Shown: positions 29,101 through 37,215 of the stretch, piece by piece
Layout: each line of letters starts with the position of its first letter
Position numbering within the stretch: the stretch's first letter is position 1
Assembly: GCF_000024965.1 (NCBI RefSeq)
Contig: NC_013530.1
Coordinates: 2,480,001-2,544,000 of the forward strand
Direction of reading: 5' to 3'
Source: Xylanimonas cellulosilytica DSM 15894
GTDB taxonomy: Bacteria > Actinomycetota > Actinomycetes > Actinomycetales > Cellulomonadaceae
Length of the DNA: 64,000 nt
Program-made: the position numbers and the translations under genes
Notes under the pieces: generated by a model
What the model saw: only the letters and a program-made list of their open reading frames with translations
Told to the model about the DNA's origin: nothing
The model's database searches: none

Positions 29101-30732
29101 ACCGCGAACTACGTCCAGCGGGCGGGCCGCGCCGGCCGCCGAACGGACAGTGCCGCACTGGTGCTCACGTTCGCGCAGATGCGGAGCCACGACCAGGCCA
29201 TGTTCCAGCAGCCGTTGGCGATGATCCAGGGGACGGTCCGGGCGCCGATCGTCGTCGACGACAACGCCCGCGTGGACCGTCGCCACGCACACTCGATCGC
29301 CATCGCGACGTTCTTCCGCTACGCCCTGACACGACATGATCGGGAGTTCCGGAACGTTGCCGACTTCTTCGCCAATGGGTCCGTCACCGGTCACGAGCTC
29401 CTGAAGGAGTTTCTGTCTCCGCCGCCCACCGCCGTCGTGGAGGCGATCAAACGTGTGCTCCCAAGCACGGTCCATGAGGAGATCGGAATCGACGACGGCG
29501 GGTGGGTCACGGTGCTCCTCGATCTCGTCCAGGTGGCCGCGGAAGGGTACGACGCCGAGGCGTCGTACGTCGCGGAGCAGCAACAGAAGGCGGTGGCAGA
29601 GGAGAAGTACCAGCTCGCCGGGATGATGCAGCGCGTCGCGCGATCGATTGATTCGCAGCCACTCCTCGGCTACCTCGCGCGAACGAACGTGCTGCCCAAG
29701 TACGGGTTCCCCGTCGACACGGTCGAGCTCAAGGTCCCTGCCGACGTCGATGCCGACGCGGCGGCGCTCGACCTGTCCCGCGATCTTGCGATCGCGGTGA
29801 ACGAGTACGCCCCAGGTGGCGCGGTCGTGGCCCGCGGCAAGGTCATCGAGTCCGCTGGCATCCGGCGCCTGCCGCAGCGAGATCTGCCCCTGCGGCACTA
29901 TGCGGTCTGCCGCGAGTGCAACCACCTGGACGTCGACCTCAAGCCGCTCGACGGCTCCTGCTCGGCTTGCGGTGAACCGCGTCGGGGAGCCCGCCACGAG
30001 TACATCAAGCCCGAGTACGGCTTCGTGTCGAGCCGGAAGATCCCCAGGGTCGGCTTGTCTCGTCCGCTGAGCACGTGGACCAGCCAGACGTTCCTCCTCG
30101 ACGACGGCGAGACCTCGACGGGTCCGGTCATCGTCGATACGGTGTTCGGCCCGATCAACGCGCGCCTCTCCGTGCGCGCGACAATGTGCATCCTCAACGA
30201 GGGGCCAGGGGGCCGTGGATTCGTGGTGTGCGACTGGTGCGGGTGGGCGACCCGGGGGCTGACGTATAAGGCGCCCACCAAGGGCGGCACGCGCGCTTCT
30301 CACGAGAACCCATGCAACGGCAAGCCGTGCAACGGTTTCACCCGGCATCTGTCGTTGGCGCACGACTATCAGACGGACGCCTTGATCCTCAGCACGCCGC
30401 AGCTCGCGGGCGAGGCGCAGGCGCGATCGGTTCTCTACGCGCTGCTGGCAGGTGCCTCAGATGCCCTCGAGATCTCGCGCGATGACATCGACGGCACTCT
30501 GCTTCCGGCCCGCGGCAATGCACTCGCGCTCTTTGACACCGTCCCGGCTGGCGCGGGCCTGGTCAAACGGATCGCCGAGGATCTGCCCGGCGTTGCCGCA
30601 GCCGCAGCCGTGCGAGTCGAAGCATGTGACTGCGGTGTCGAGACAAGCTGCTACCGCTGCCTGCGCGTCTATCGCAACCAGAAGTACCACGAGGAGCTGC
30701 GTCGCGATCTGGTTTTGGGGGCGGTGCGCTAG
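26155..30732 (+). CDS. druE: Druantia-type DEAD/DEAH helicase with C-terminal DUF1998 (DruE)
   Basis: 1525 aa. SF2 helicase core: Walker A ATGTGSGKTESFLIP (~residue 111), LLYPMNALANDQLKRM, LLTNYAMLEYLLLRP, Walker B VVVDEAHVYDGVQG (~250), motif III FLASSATVGDD. A cysteine-rich insert (CPTCEAPVFEIAACKRCG and further CxxC pairs) follows. Helicase C-terminal motifs STTFELGVDVGELQ and QRAGRAGRRTD lie near residue 985. The C-terminus is a DUF1998/MrfB-like zinc module (CDCGVETSCYRCLRVYRNQ). Both DruE and DISARM DrmA/DrmB use this helicase-DUF1998 combination. The start overlaps the druH stop by 4 bp. Its end is 4 bp from the convergent drmC stop. Confidence 0.8.
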   Translation: MNLDPIATSDDVVSNYTRYLGSLLPLRDTELLTAVRSALADRSTIARGPLLEATPPFQSGVSLGRLVEEGVLSPWLNGVFSDALPADRPLYRHQEESIRKATQGKNLVVATGTGSGKTESFLIPVLNHLACEAEGGTLGPGVRALLLYPMNALANDQLKRMRQLLAKVPQITFGRYTGETKQRTRDALDHYRAQHGGEDPVPNELISREQMQATPPHILLTNYAMLEYLLLRPADITLFEGTDDTWKFVVVDEAHVYDGVQGAEISMLLRRLRDRVARGQQLQFLASSATVGDDMSKVAAFGRSLFGAPFEWVDGRPESQDVVQATRHAVKASATWGPLTPEQIHAIAQSPDPTALIDELGGGAFDDEASVRRLHQALDAAPRPLRELAAEVFPGVAEDRALRALVDLVDAAHRVHGHHGSAALSARYHLFVSAVEGAYACLGTKGPHVTFSRHKECPTCEAPVFEIAACKRCGALHVPGTVEKDGGAERFRPLDGVISRVHWALVGEATVLDDEDDEAHLEDAGGSSRSNEATLCTDCAAFGPAGAATCYSCASSSVRQVLRTDAGRELNHCQSCGARSSRQVRRLTSGSDATAAVLASSLYEHLPADPSVYFPGQGRRLLMFSDSRQQAAFAAPYLQNSYGALVQRAMIVRAIRKMRGEELAGSDLMMTTLTESNKADIFDPYATALAKRIEIATWIQREMIEGDERTSVEGTGLATVRLMRPRTPPPMPLTRLGLTGDEAWALLDQLVQTLRIQGAVGPVEENVDFTVDALAPRNREVFVREEQSDAKQSILAWVPSSRSTGNRRSDYLTRVLDALGSTADCRDLLTGIWRFLTTGNAVPWLKLTNDKRRGPVYRVDPDMLRWSSASDDDNVWRCDRCRRFASVNVRGVCPTNGCRGQLQHVTAEPDPSDHYAQNYLALAGHPLRAEEHTAQLTGDVASQLQEQFVAGEVNVLSCSTTFELGVDVGELQSVMLRNVPPTTANYVQRAGRAGRRTDSAALVLTFAQMRSHDQAMFQQPLAMIQGTVRAPIVVDDNARVDRRHAHSIAIATFFRYALTRHDREFRNVADFFANGSVTGHELLKEFLSPPPTAVVEAIKRVLPSTVHEEIGIDDGGWVTVLLDLVQVAAEGYDAEASYVAEQQQKAVAEEKYQLAGMMQRVARSIDSQPLLGYLARTNVLPKYGFPVDTVELKVPADVDADAAALDLSRDLAIAVNEYAPGGAVVARGKVIESAGIRRLPQRDLPLRHYAVCRECNHLDVDLKPLDGSCSACGEPRRGARHEYIKPEYGFVSSRKIPRVGLSRPLSTWTSQTFLLDDGETSTGPVIVDTVFGPINARLSVRATMCILNEGPGGRGFVVCDWCGWATRGLTYKAPTKGGTRASHENPCNGKPCNGFTRHLSLAHDYQTDALILSTPQLAGEAQARSVLYALLAGASDALEISRDDIDGTLLPARGNALALFDTVPAGAGLVKRIAEDLPGVAAAAAVRVEACDCGVETSCYRCLRVYRNQKYHEELRRDLVLGAVR

Positions 30733-30736
30733 CCGG

Positions 30737-31462
30737 CTATTGCACCGCTGCGTAGAGACGCTGCTCCGCTGCACGCAGCTCACGTTCGATTCGGTCGGCG
30801 AGCGTCGGATCGTCGATCCGGACGCCGAGCTCGACGTTGCCGTGCTCGGCGCTCCAAGAGAAGTTGGCGCTCGTGATGACCACGAACCGGTGGTCGATCG
30901 AGAGGAACTTCGCGTGGTTTCGGACCGGTTTCCCGTCCACGGGCCGGGTCCGGAACACGATTCCCGGCGTGAGCCATGCGGCGACATCCGCAGGCGCCGG
31001 CCCGCTCCCGTTCGCGTTCGCCTGCGCGTCGACATACACCCGGACCGCGACGCCCGGCCTGTTCGCGGCCTCGTGGAGCGCCGACCACATGCCCGACGAC
31101 CGCTGGAAGTTGAAGGTCGAGCAAACGACCGAGCTCCGAGCACCGTCCACGAGCGTGACGAGCGACGATGTCAGCGCTCCAGCCTGGGCGAACGGGCCCG
31201 GCATCGTCCAGAGCGTGTCGACGCGGGTCGTGTGGGACCGGGCGCCCTGGATGCCGCGGAGTAGTGTCACCAAGGCGTCACCGGCCGCCCTAAGCCCGGA
31301 ACCGTCGACGAGCGTAAGCGCTTGTGACCGGCGTTCGCCGTCGACGACGTCAAACGCCGACGTCACCGTGTCGCCGTCGTCGAGGGCGTCCGCGATGAGC
31401 CGAGCCTCCGTGGAGGTCAGCAGCGCACCCAGAGCGACGACGGCGTCACCCGAAGAAGGCAC
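30737..31462 (-). CDS. drmC: DISARM protein DrmC, phospholipase-D-like
   Basis: 241 aa. The PLD half-domain has one clear HKD motif, NHAKFLSIDHRFVVITSANFSWSAEHGNVELG (HxK-x4-D followed by the GSxN-like SAN), near residue 183. DrmC members are about this long and are dispensable or auxiliary in tested DISARM systems. The GTG at 31462 is chosen because GGAGGTCC precedes it. The gene overlaps the drmB 3' end by 17 bp. It is the last gene of the DISARM operon. Confidence 0.88.
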   Translation of the reverse strand: MPSSGDAVVALGALLTSTEARLIADALDDGDTVTSAFDVVDGERRSQALTLVDGSGLRAAGDALVTLLRGIQGARSHTTRVDTLWTMPGPFAQAGALTSSLVTLVDGARSSVVCSTFNFQRSSGMWSALHEAANRPGVAVRVYVDAQANANGSGPAPADVAAWLTPGIVFRTRPVDGKPVRNHAKFLSIDHRFVVITSANFSWSAEHGNVELGVRIDDPTLADRIERELRAAEQRLYAAVQ

Positions 31463-33458
31463 GGACCTCCAATCCGGGCAGTGGCACGAGGAACCGCCGG
31501 TCGAGGAACCGGTTGGCCCGCTCGCACGACGTCTCGGACGCCATCGCGCACGTGTGGCACGCCGCGCCGTGGAGGAAGTCCTCTGGCTCCTTCGGGGTTC
31601 GCTGCGCGCACACCGGATCGGACGAGCAGCGATGCGCGCGCTCAAGCGCGCGCTTCATCACCCGTTCGAGCGACGCAGTCGACGACAACTGGACGAGTCC
31701 GCCGAGCGTGCCGTCGGAGTCCGACGCCGTCGTGACGATGAGCAGTCCGGCCGCGGCAGGACGGTCGTCGGACGCCGGCCACGCGTAGATCCGCTCGGAC
31801 AGGCTCGCGGCCGAGTACCCGGAGTACATCGCCATCTCGCGGATCAACACATGAGAGAGCGTGTGGATGAGCCAGTAGCGCGGCGGCTTCAGGCGAGTAT
31901 CGGGATCGACGTCGCTCGAGGTCTGCGAGAACCGAGCGTTGAAATTCCTACGGTGCGACTCGCGGTGGTCATCCCAGAGCTTGCTGCTCAAGACCTCCTG
32001 CTCCCACGCAGCCACACGGTGCTCATCGAGCTGCAGGTAGATTCCCTCGCCACGGTCCTCTGCCGCGACCGCCCACGCGGGTCGCCCGTTGCGCGTGAGC
32101 GGTGCGAGGCGTGCCGGGAGGTCGTTGGCGCGCTCCATCTCGTCGATGCGCGTGAAACCGACGACTGCGTTGACCTTGCGGAGCTTGTCGACGGCGAGCA
32201 CCCGCGTCACGCCAGCACTGATCAGGTCGTCTGCGACGAGCCTCTTCGACAGCGCAAGCCCACTGTTCGGGTCAACATGCCGCGCTCCCCCGGGATCGCG
32301 CTGCAAGTACTGCCACTCGGGGACGAGGAGCTCGACCGGATCGAAGTGCTCCAGGGCGTCGGCGCGCTCGGTATCCGACGGCGGCGGTGCCAGCGCATCG
32401 CGGGTGATGCTGTCGATCTCGTCGTCGGTGAGACCCGCGAGCGCGGAGACCATGGCGCGGACAAGGGCTCGCAGCACGACCGGGTTGTCTGCATGGTGCG
32501 TGAGGTTGTCCCCCAGCGCGGCCCGCACGTCGTCGGCCCGGCTGGACGCCGTCTCCTTGGGGTCGTCGGGCATGACGATGATCGACTGCGTGGCGGGGAA
32601 CCACAGGTTCGAGGCGCCGAGCAGCATGAGCTTGGCCTCATTGATGCAGCCCTTCGGGTCGAAGACGCCTAGGTGCGGGTGCCGGCCCCGGCACCGGGGC
32701 AACTTCGACTTGCCGAGCTCCCCCTGTGCCTCATTCATCGGTCGCGACTGCGAGCAGGCACCGCAATGCACGGTCGCCGAGGCACCCTTACCGACGGTGC
32801 GCTCAGACATGCGCAGCGGCGGGAACTCAACGCCTGCGGGGCAGGTGCCGCCGCGGTGGACCCACCAGTCATACGGGAACTCGTCGAGGTGCCCGTCGAC
32901 GCACGCGAGGAGGAAGCGGGCCGGCACGGCCTGGCGCGGCACCTTCGACGGCCGCCCGGTGTAGCCGGGGCACTTCTCGTGCTCGAACCGCGCCTGGTCG
33001 GGCCGGAAGGGGTTGGTGTTGACGTACGAGAACCTGGTGAGCGGCGCGAGCATGTCGCACCCGGTGCAGCGCAGCCACTGCGGGAACACCCGTGCGGGTA
33101 CGCCGAGGTCGTCGCCGTCCTTGGACGCGAAGCTAGTCTTCGGCGCCCAGGGGAAGGGGCGCAGCTCGGTGACCTGGTAACCGAGGAACCTGCGTACGAC
33201 GTCGAGCAGCCGCGGCGCGTGGATGCGCGGGATGCTCGCGCGGCGTGCCCAGACGCGGTCCCAGTCGTCGAGCCCCGAGGGCATGACGGTGAACTGCGGG
33301 AGGTCCATGATCGCGCCGGGACCGTAGGTGTAGAGCAGCGACGACGGGCGGGCCGATCCGACCTTCGCGCGGTTCTTGGTCGCCTTCTGCGCGGTGCCTG
33401 CGTCGAGGTCGCCGAGCGGGTCGAGGGCGTCGGGTGTCGAATCGAGCAGGTCAGTCAT
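31446..33458 (-). CDS. drmB: DISARM protein DrmB (DUF1998)
   Basis: 670 aa with no helicase core. It begins near VGSARPSSLLYTYGPGAIMDLP, the DrmB opening. It contains multiple cysteine pairs (LRCTGCDML, HCGACSQSR, a CPAG region) and ends with the DUF1998 zinc signature (SSDPVCAQR, HGAACHTCAMASETSCERANRFLDRR). In DISARM, DrmB partners DrmA to form the core complex. ATG 33458 overlaps the drmA stop by 8 bp (ATGACTGA). Confidence 0.9.
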   Translation of the reverse strand: MTDLLDSTPDALDPLGDLDAGTAQKATKNRAKVGSARPSSLLYTYGPGAIMDLPQFTVMPSGLDDWDRVWARRASIPRIHAPRLLDVVRRFLGYQVTELRPFPWAPKTSFASKDGDDLGVPARVFPQWLRCTGCDMLAPLTRFSYVNTNPFRPDQARFEHEKCPGYTGRPSKVPRQAVPARFLLACVDGHLDEFPYDWWVHRGGTCPAGVEFPPLRMSERTVGKGASATVHCGACSQSRPMNEAQGELGKSKLPRCRGRHPHLGVFDPKGCINEAKLMLLGASNLWFPATQSIIVMPDDPKETASSRADDVRAALGDNLTHHADNPVVLRALVRAMVSALAGLTDDEIDSITRDALAPPPSDTERADALEHFDPVELLVPEWQYLQRDPGGARHVDPNSGLALSKRLVADDLISAGVTRVLAVDKLRKVNAVVGFTRIDEMERANDLPARLAPLTRNGRPAWAVAAEDRGEGIYLQLDEHRVAAWEQEVLSSKLWDDHRESHRRNFNARFSQTSSDVDPDTRLKPPRYWLIHTLSHVLIREMAMYSGYSAASLSERIYAWPASDDRPAAAGLLIVTTASDSDGTLGGLVQLSSTASLERVMKRALERAHRCSSDPVCAQRTPKEPEDFLHGAACHTCAMASETSCERANRFLDRRFLVPLPGLEVRAFFG

Positions 33459-36400
33459 CGCCGTCCTCCCCCGCGTCCGCGCGGCGCTCCGGCGCGACCT
33501 GCCAGGCGGGTGCGGCACCCGACATCACCTCGTATGCCATCAGCTTCTCCTTGAGGGGCGTTACGAGGATGTTGATCTCCGGCTGCACCTCGCGCATCGA
33601 GTTCGCGACGACGAAAGGGATCGAGTCGATGCCGGGCGTATCGACGCGCGCGTTCTCCGGCGAGAGCAGCAGTGGGCTCTCCTCGCCTTCCTTGCGCACG
33701 CGCTCGTACACGAGCCGGTGCTGCTTCTGCGCGACGACGGAGCGCCGCTTCTCCCACTGGTCGAGCCGATTGGCGAGACGTTCGGAGACCGCGTGGGCCG
33801 CATCCTCGCCGCCGGCAACCTTTGCCCGCTCGACGATGGCAGCGGCAAGCGACTCGATGCGCGGGCGTGCGTCAGTGATCCGACCGGCCGCCCTCTCGGG
33901 CGAGAGCCCACTCTCGCGTGCCGCCTCGAGGACGCGGGCCGCGGAGATCAGCACGCCGTCGAGCGAGCGATCGATCGAGGTGAGCGAGTAGGGCGTCACG
34001 GAGAGCGGTTCGACCTGGGAGTAGAACGTCTCGTGGTAGTGCCTGAACTGCTCGAAGTGGGCGAGGTCGCGGGGTCGCGCCCAGTTCCCGAGGGTGACGA
34101 CGAGGCCGGGCCGTGACGCGTCACGGCCGACGCGCGACGAGGCCTGGATGTACTCGGCCGTGTTCTTCGGCTGCCCCACCATGAGCATCAGACCGAGACG
34201 TGTGACGTCGACGCCCACCTGGAGCATCGACGTGGCGAGCACGACGTCGAACGGGTTCACCGCCCGCTGCTCGAGCGTCTCGCCGGCTTTACGCCGCTCG
34301 CCGCGTGTACGCCGCCCGTCGGTCGAGTCGAACTCGGGATCGAACGGGACGGCCATCTCGTCGAGGGTGGTCGTGATCTCGGTCGACGCGACGCGCGACG
34401 TCAGCTCGGCAACGTTGAGTGCGTTGAAGTCCGTGCCGTATCGGAGCGGGAAGTACTTGCCGGCGCGTCGTTTCTGGATCGCCGTCTGAACGTCGTCGGC
34501 GACGTAGCGGGCCATGCCGGCGAGCTCACGGGTGGCGTTGAAGTACCCGACCATCGTCATGTAGGGGTCGGCGGCGACACCTGCCCGGTCGATGAGGAGC
34601 TGTCCCGCGGAGAGCAGGCTAGACGCAACGACGATCTCCGCTGCGGTGAGCCGCACGCCGGTCGTCGAGATGCCGACATAGCGACGGCCCGGAGTCTCGC
34701 GGGTGACCGGGAGCTCGCTCGAGAAGAATGTGTCCGCGACGTCGAGCACCTGCGTCGGGAACATCGTGACCTTGCGCCCGTAAAGCGCCCTGATCTGGTC
34801 CTTCGCGTTCCGGACGGTCGCCGTCGAGGCGACGACGAGCGGGCGCACGGTCGCGCCGTCGGCGTCCTTCCACGTGGTGAGGACGTCGATGGCCATCTCG
34901 AACGCGCCGACGGCGGTACCGAGGGCGCCCGTGATGAGGTGCAATTCGTCCTGGATGATGAGGTCCGGTGGGCGCAGCCGGTCCACGTTGCGGACGCGCG
35001 CACTGCCGTGCCCGTCCTTCGCCGGGTGGATGCCACCGGACTTGAGGTCGCAACCGTCGAAGTCCTCGTGGACGTAGCCATGCCGCTCACATCGCGTCCG
35101 GACGTACCCGAAGAGAGCCGCGGCCTCGCCCTCGCGTGCAAGGCGAGCGAACTTGTCCACGGTCGCGATGACGAACGACGGCGTGAGCCGGTAGATCTCC
35201 TCGTCGACGGTCAGTACCGGGAGTCCCTCGTCGTCCGAGTCGGGCGCGCCCAGAGAGAAGGGGCACTCACCGAACGACGAACCGCAGTACACACGAATGC
35301 GGCGGTCGGCCTTGTCGCCCCTGACGTGCTTGGACGCGTCGATCGGCGTGCCACACCACGGGCAGCGCTGGAGTTGGAGCACCGTGAGCCCGTACTTCTT
35401 GCCTTCGGCCGCGTCAAGGAGCTGCTGTTCGGCTTCCGGGTAGCGCTTGGGCGACACCGACGTGCCGACCCAGAGGCCGATGCGGAACGGCTCGGTCCCC
35501 CACGTCTCCTCGTCCGCACGGCGCTGCACCTCGGCAGCGCAGACGAGCGCCGTGGCGCGCTGGAACTGCTGGGCCGTGAGCAGCCTCAGCGTGTATCGCA
35601 TGAGCACGGCCACGCCGGAGCGTCCGTCGATCGCGCCGTCGGCGCCGGCGATCAGCCCCTGCCGTCGGCGGATGGCGAAGGTGAACGCGGCGAGGCCAAG
35701 GTAGGCCTCGGTCTTGCCACCACCGGTCGGGAAAAACAGCAGCTCAGCCTTGGGCATTTCGCTTGAGCGGCGCTTGATGGTCGGGTTCGCCAACGCCTCG
35801 AGCTGCATGAGCACGAACGCGATCTGGAAGGTGCGCCACGAGTGGGCGCGCGCGCCCTGAGTGAGAACGACTTCGCACGCTGCGTCGATTTCGAGGTCCG
35901 GGTCGGCCGCACGGCGGGCCGCGACCTGGGACTGAATGCGCTGGTCGGCCATGACCTGGTTCATGAAGCGGAAGCAGCGCAGCGCCTCGGCATCCTGGAG
36001 CAGGAAGTCGAGACCCGACTCGAGCTGCTTGGCCACGTTGCGCGCCTCGTGCACCGCGTCCTCGGCGACGGTGCGGAGATGAGCCGGGAGCTGGCTCGCC
36101 ACGGTCGCCTGATGGTCGAGCCACGCCCGGTAGCCGGTCACGATCGGGCGGAGGCCCGCATCCAGCTCAGCGACATCGGCGCTTGCCAGGCGGAGCATGT
36201 CTAGCAGCGCGCCCTCGATCTCGCGCGCCTGGGTCTGCGGGGTCTCGGAGACCGGCATCCACGTGGTGCGCACCTGAGTCGCCCGGCGCGCTCCAGGCGC
36301 GACAGTCCAGTCGGCCGAACACGTGCGACCGATCGCAAACTCGAGCCGGTTCCGGTACTGGAGCTGGAGCCGCGCGACCTCTGTCTCCGCGTCGAGACGC

Positions 36401-37215
36401 GTGTCCTCGAGCGCGTCCGTGACCGGGAGGAACACGTCCTCGCCGTCCGCCTCGACGTAGAGGCGCGTCTGGTACATCCACGCGTCGACCGGGATCTGGC
36501 GCGGCGTCTCCCGGTCGTTGCACAACGCCACTTCGACGATGCGGCGCTCACCGTCGTCCATGACGTCGACGCGGAGCGTGACGTCATCCTGGAGGACAAC
36601 GTCATGGGTTGTGCCGGGGGTCAGAGAGCCCACCGGAACGATCCGCGCGTGATCGATCGGCGTACGGCGATACCGACGCCGCTGACGGCCGGCTGCGTCC
36701 GGCTCATCGGCGGTCTCAGGCTTGTACTGCCCCCAGCTTGCGCGAATGGTCACGGACGCCTGGGCACGCAGGACCTGGAACCGCAGACCCATCGACGCGG
36801 GGATCATCAGACCCTTGCGGATCGGAGCGTCTTCGACGCCGTCGTCGTCCGCGCTCGCCGGGTCCTCGTCCACACCGGGGACTGGCACACCACGCCCCTC
36901 ACCCGCCTGGTCGGCGGAATCGACGTCCGAGTCCGAGTCCTCGGCACCGGCAGAGGTCACCGCACCCCGGCCGACCAACTTCGCCGGTGCGATCCGACCG
37001 ACGAGATAGAGGCCATCGGGCTGGGCATCGAGCAGCTCGTCATCGCCGTGCGCCGGTCCGAGCAGCTCGCGGTCAATGATGCTTGCGAGGTTCTCGCGGA
37101 CGGTCCACGAGTCCCATACGTAACTCTCCGGCTCCGTCGAAAGCTCGTACTCCCGGCGTACGCGATCGGTCGGACTCCCCTCAGTTGGGGATGACAGACC
37201 ATCGACCACGCTCAC
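33451..37215 (-). CDS. drmA: DISARM helicase DrmA
   Basis: 1254 aa. A beta-rich N-terminal domain of about 480 residues, then an SF2 core: Walker A FFPTGGGKTEAYLGL (~residue 495), Walker B LIIQDELHLITG (~755), VVASTATVRN, LATSMLQVGVDVTRLGLML and QASSRVGRD (~1023). A cysteine cluster (RCPWCGTPID and CGSSFGECPF) lies between the lobes. GTG start overlapping the drmMI stop by 4 bp. With DrmB it is the core of the DISARM defence complex; structural work on the family shows DNA-end loading with autoinhibition. Confidence 0.92.
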   Translation of the reverse strand: MSVVDGLSSPTEGSPTDRVRREYELSTEPESYVWDSWTVRENLASIIDRELLGPAHGDDELLDAQPDGLYLVGRIAPAKLVGRGAVTSAGAEDSDSDVDSADQAGEGRGVPVPGVDEDPASADDDGVEDAPIRKGLMIPASMGLRFQVLRAQASVTIRASWGQYKPETADEPDAAGRQRRRYRRTPIDHARIVPVGSLTPGTTHDVVLQDDVTLRVDVMDDGERRIVEVALCNDRETPRQIPVDAWMYQTRLYVEADGEDVFLPVTDALEDTRLDAETEVARLQLQYRNRLEFAIGRTCSADWTVAPGARRATQVRTTWMPVSETPQTQAREIEGALLDMLRLASADVAELDAGLRPIVTGYRAWLDHQATVASQLPAHLRTVAEDAVHEARNVAKQLESGLDFLLQDAEALRCFRFMNQVMADQRIQSQVAARRAADPDLEIDAACEVVLTQGARAHSWRTFQIAFVLMQLEALANPTIKRRSSEMPKAELLFFPTGGGKTEAYLGLAAFTFAIRRRQGLIAGADGAIDGRSGVAVLMRYTLRLLTAQQFQRATALVCAAEVQRRADEETWGTEPFRIGLWVGTSVSPKRYPEAEQQLLDAAEGKKYGLTVLQLQRCPWCGTPIDASKHVRGDKADRRIRVYCGSSFGECPFSLGAPDSDDEGLPVLTVDEEIYRLTPSFVIATVDKFARLAREGEAAALFGYVRTRCERHGYVHEDFDGCDLKSGGIHPAKDGHGSARVRNVDRLRPPDLIIQDELHLITGALGTAVGAFEMAIDVLTTWKDADGATVRPLVVASTATVRNAKDQIRALYGRKVTMFPTQVLDVADTFFSSELPVTRETPGRRYVGISTTGVRLTAAEIVVASSLLSAGQLLIDRAGVAADPYMTMVGYFNATRELAGMARYVADDVQTAIQKRRAGKYFPLRYGTDFNALNVAELTSRVASTEITTTLDEMAVPFDPEFDSTDGRRTRGERRKAGETLEQRAVNPFDVVLATSMLQVGVDVTRLGLMLMVGQPKNTAEYIQASSRVGRDASRPGLVVTLGNWARPRDLAHFEQFRHYHETFYSQVEPLSVTPYSLTSIDRSLDGVLISAARVLEAARESGLSPERAAGRITDARPRIESLAAAIVERAKVAGGEDAAHAVSERLANRLDQWEKRRSVVAQKQHRLVYERVRKEGEESPLLLSPENARVDTPGIDSIPFVVANSMREVQPEINILVTPLKEKLMAYEVMSGAAPAWQVAPERRADAGEDGDD

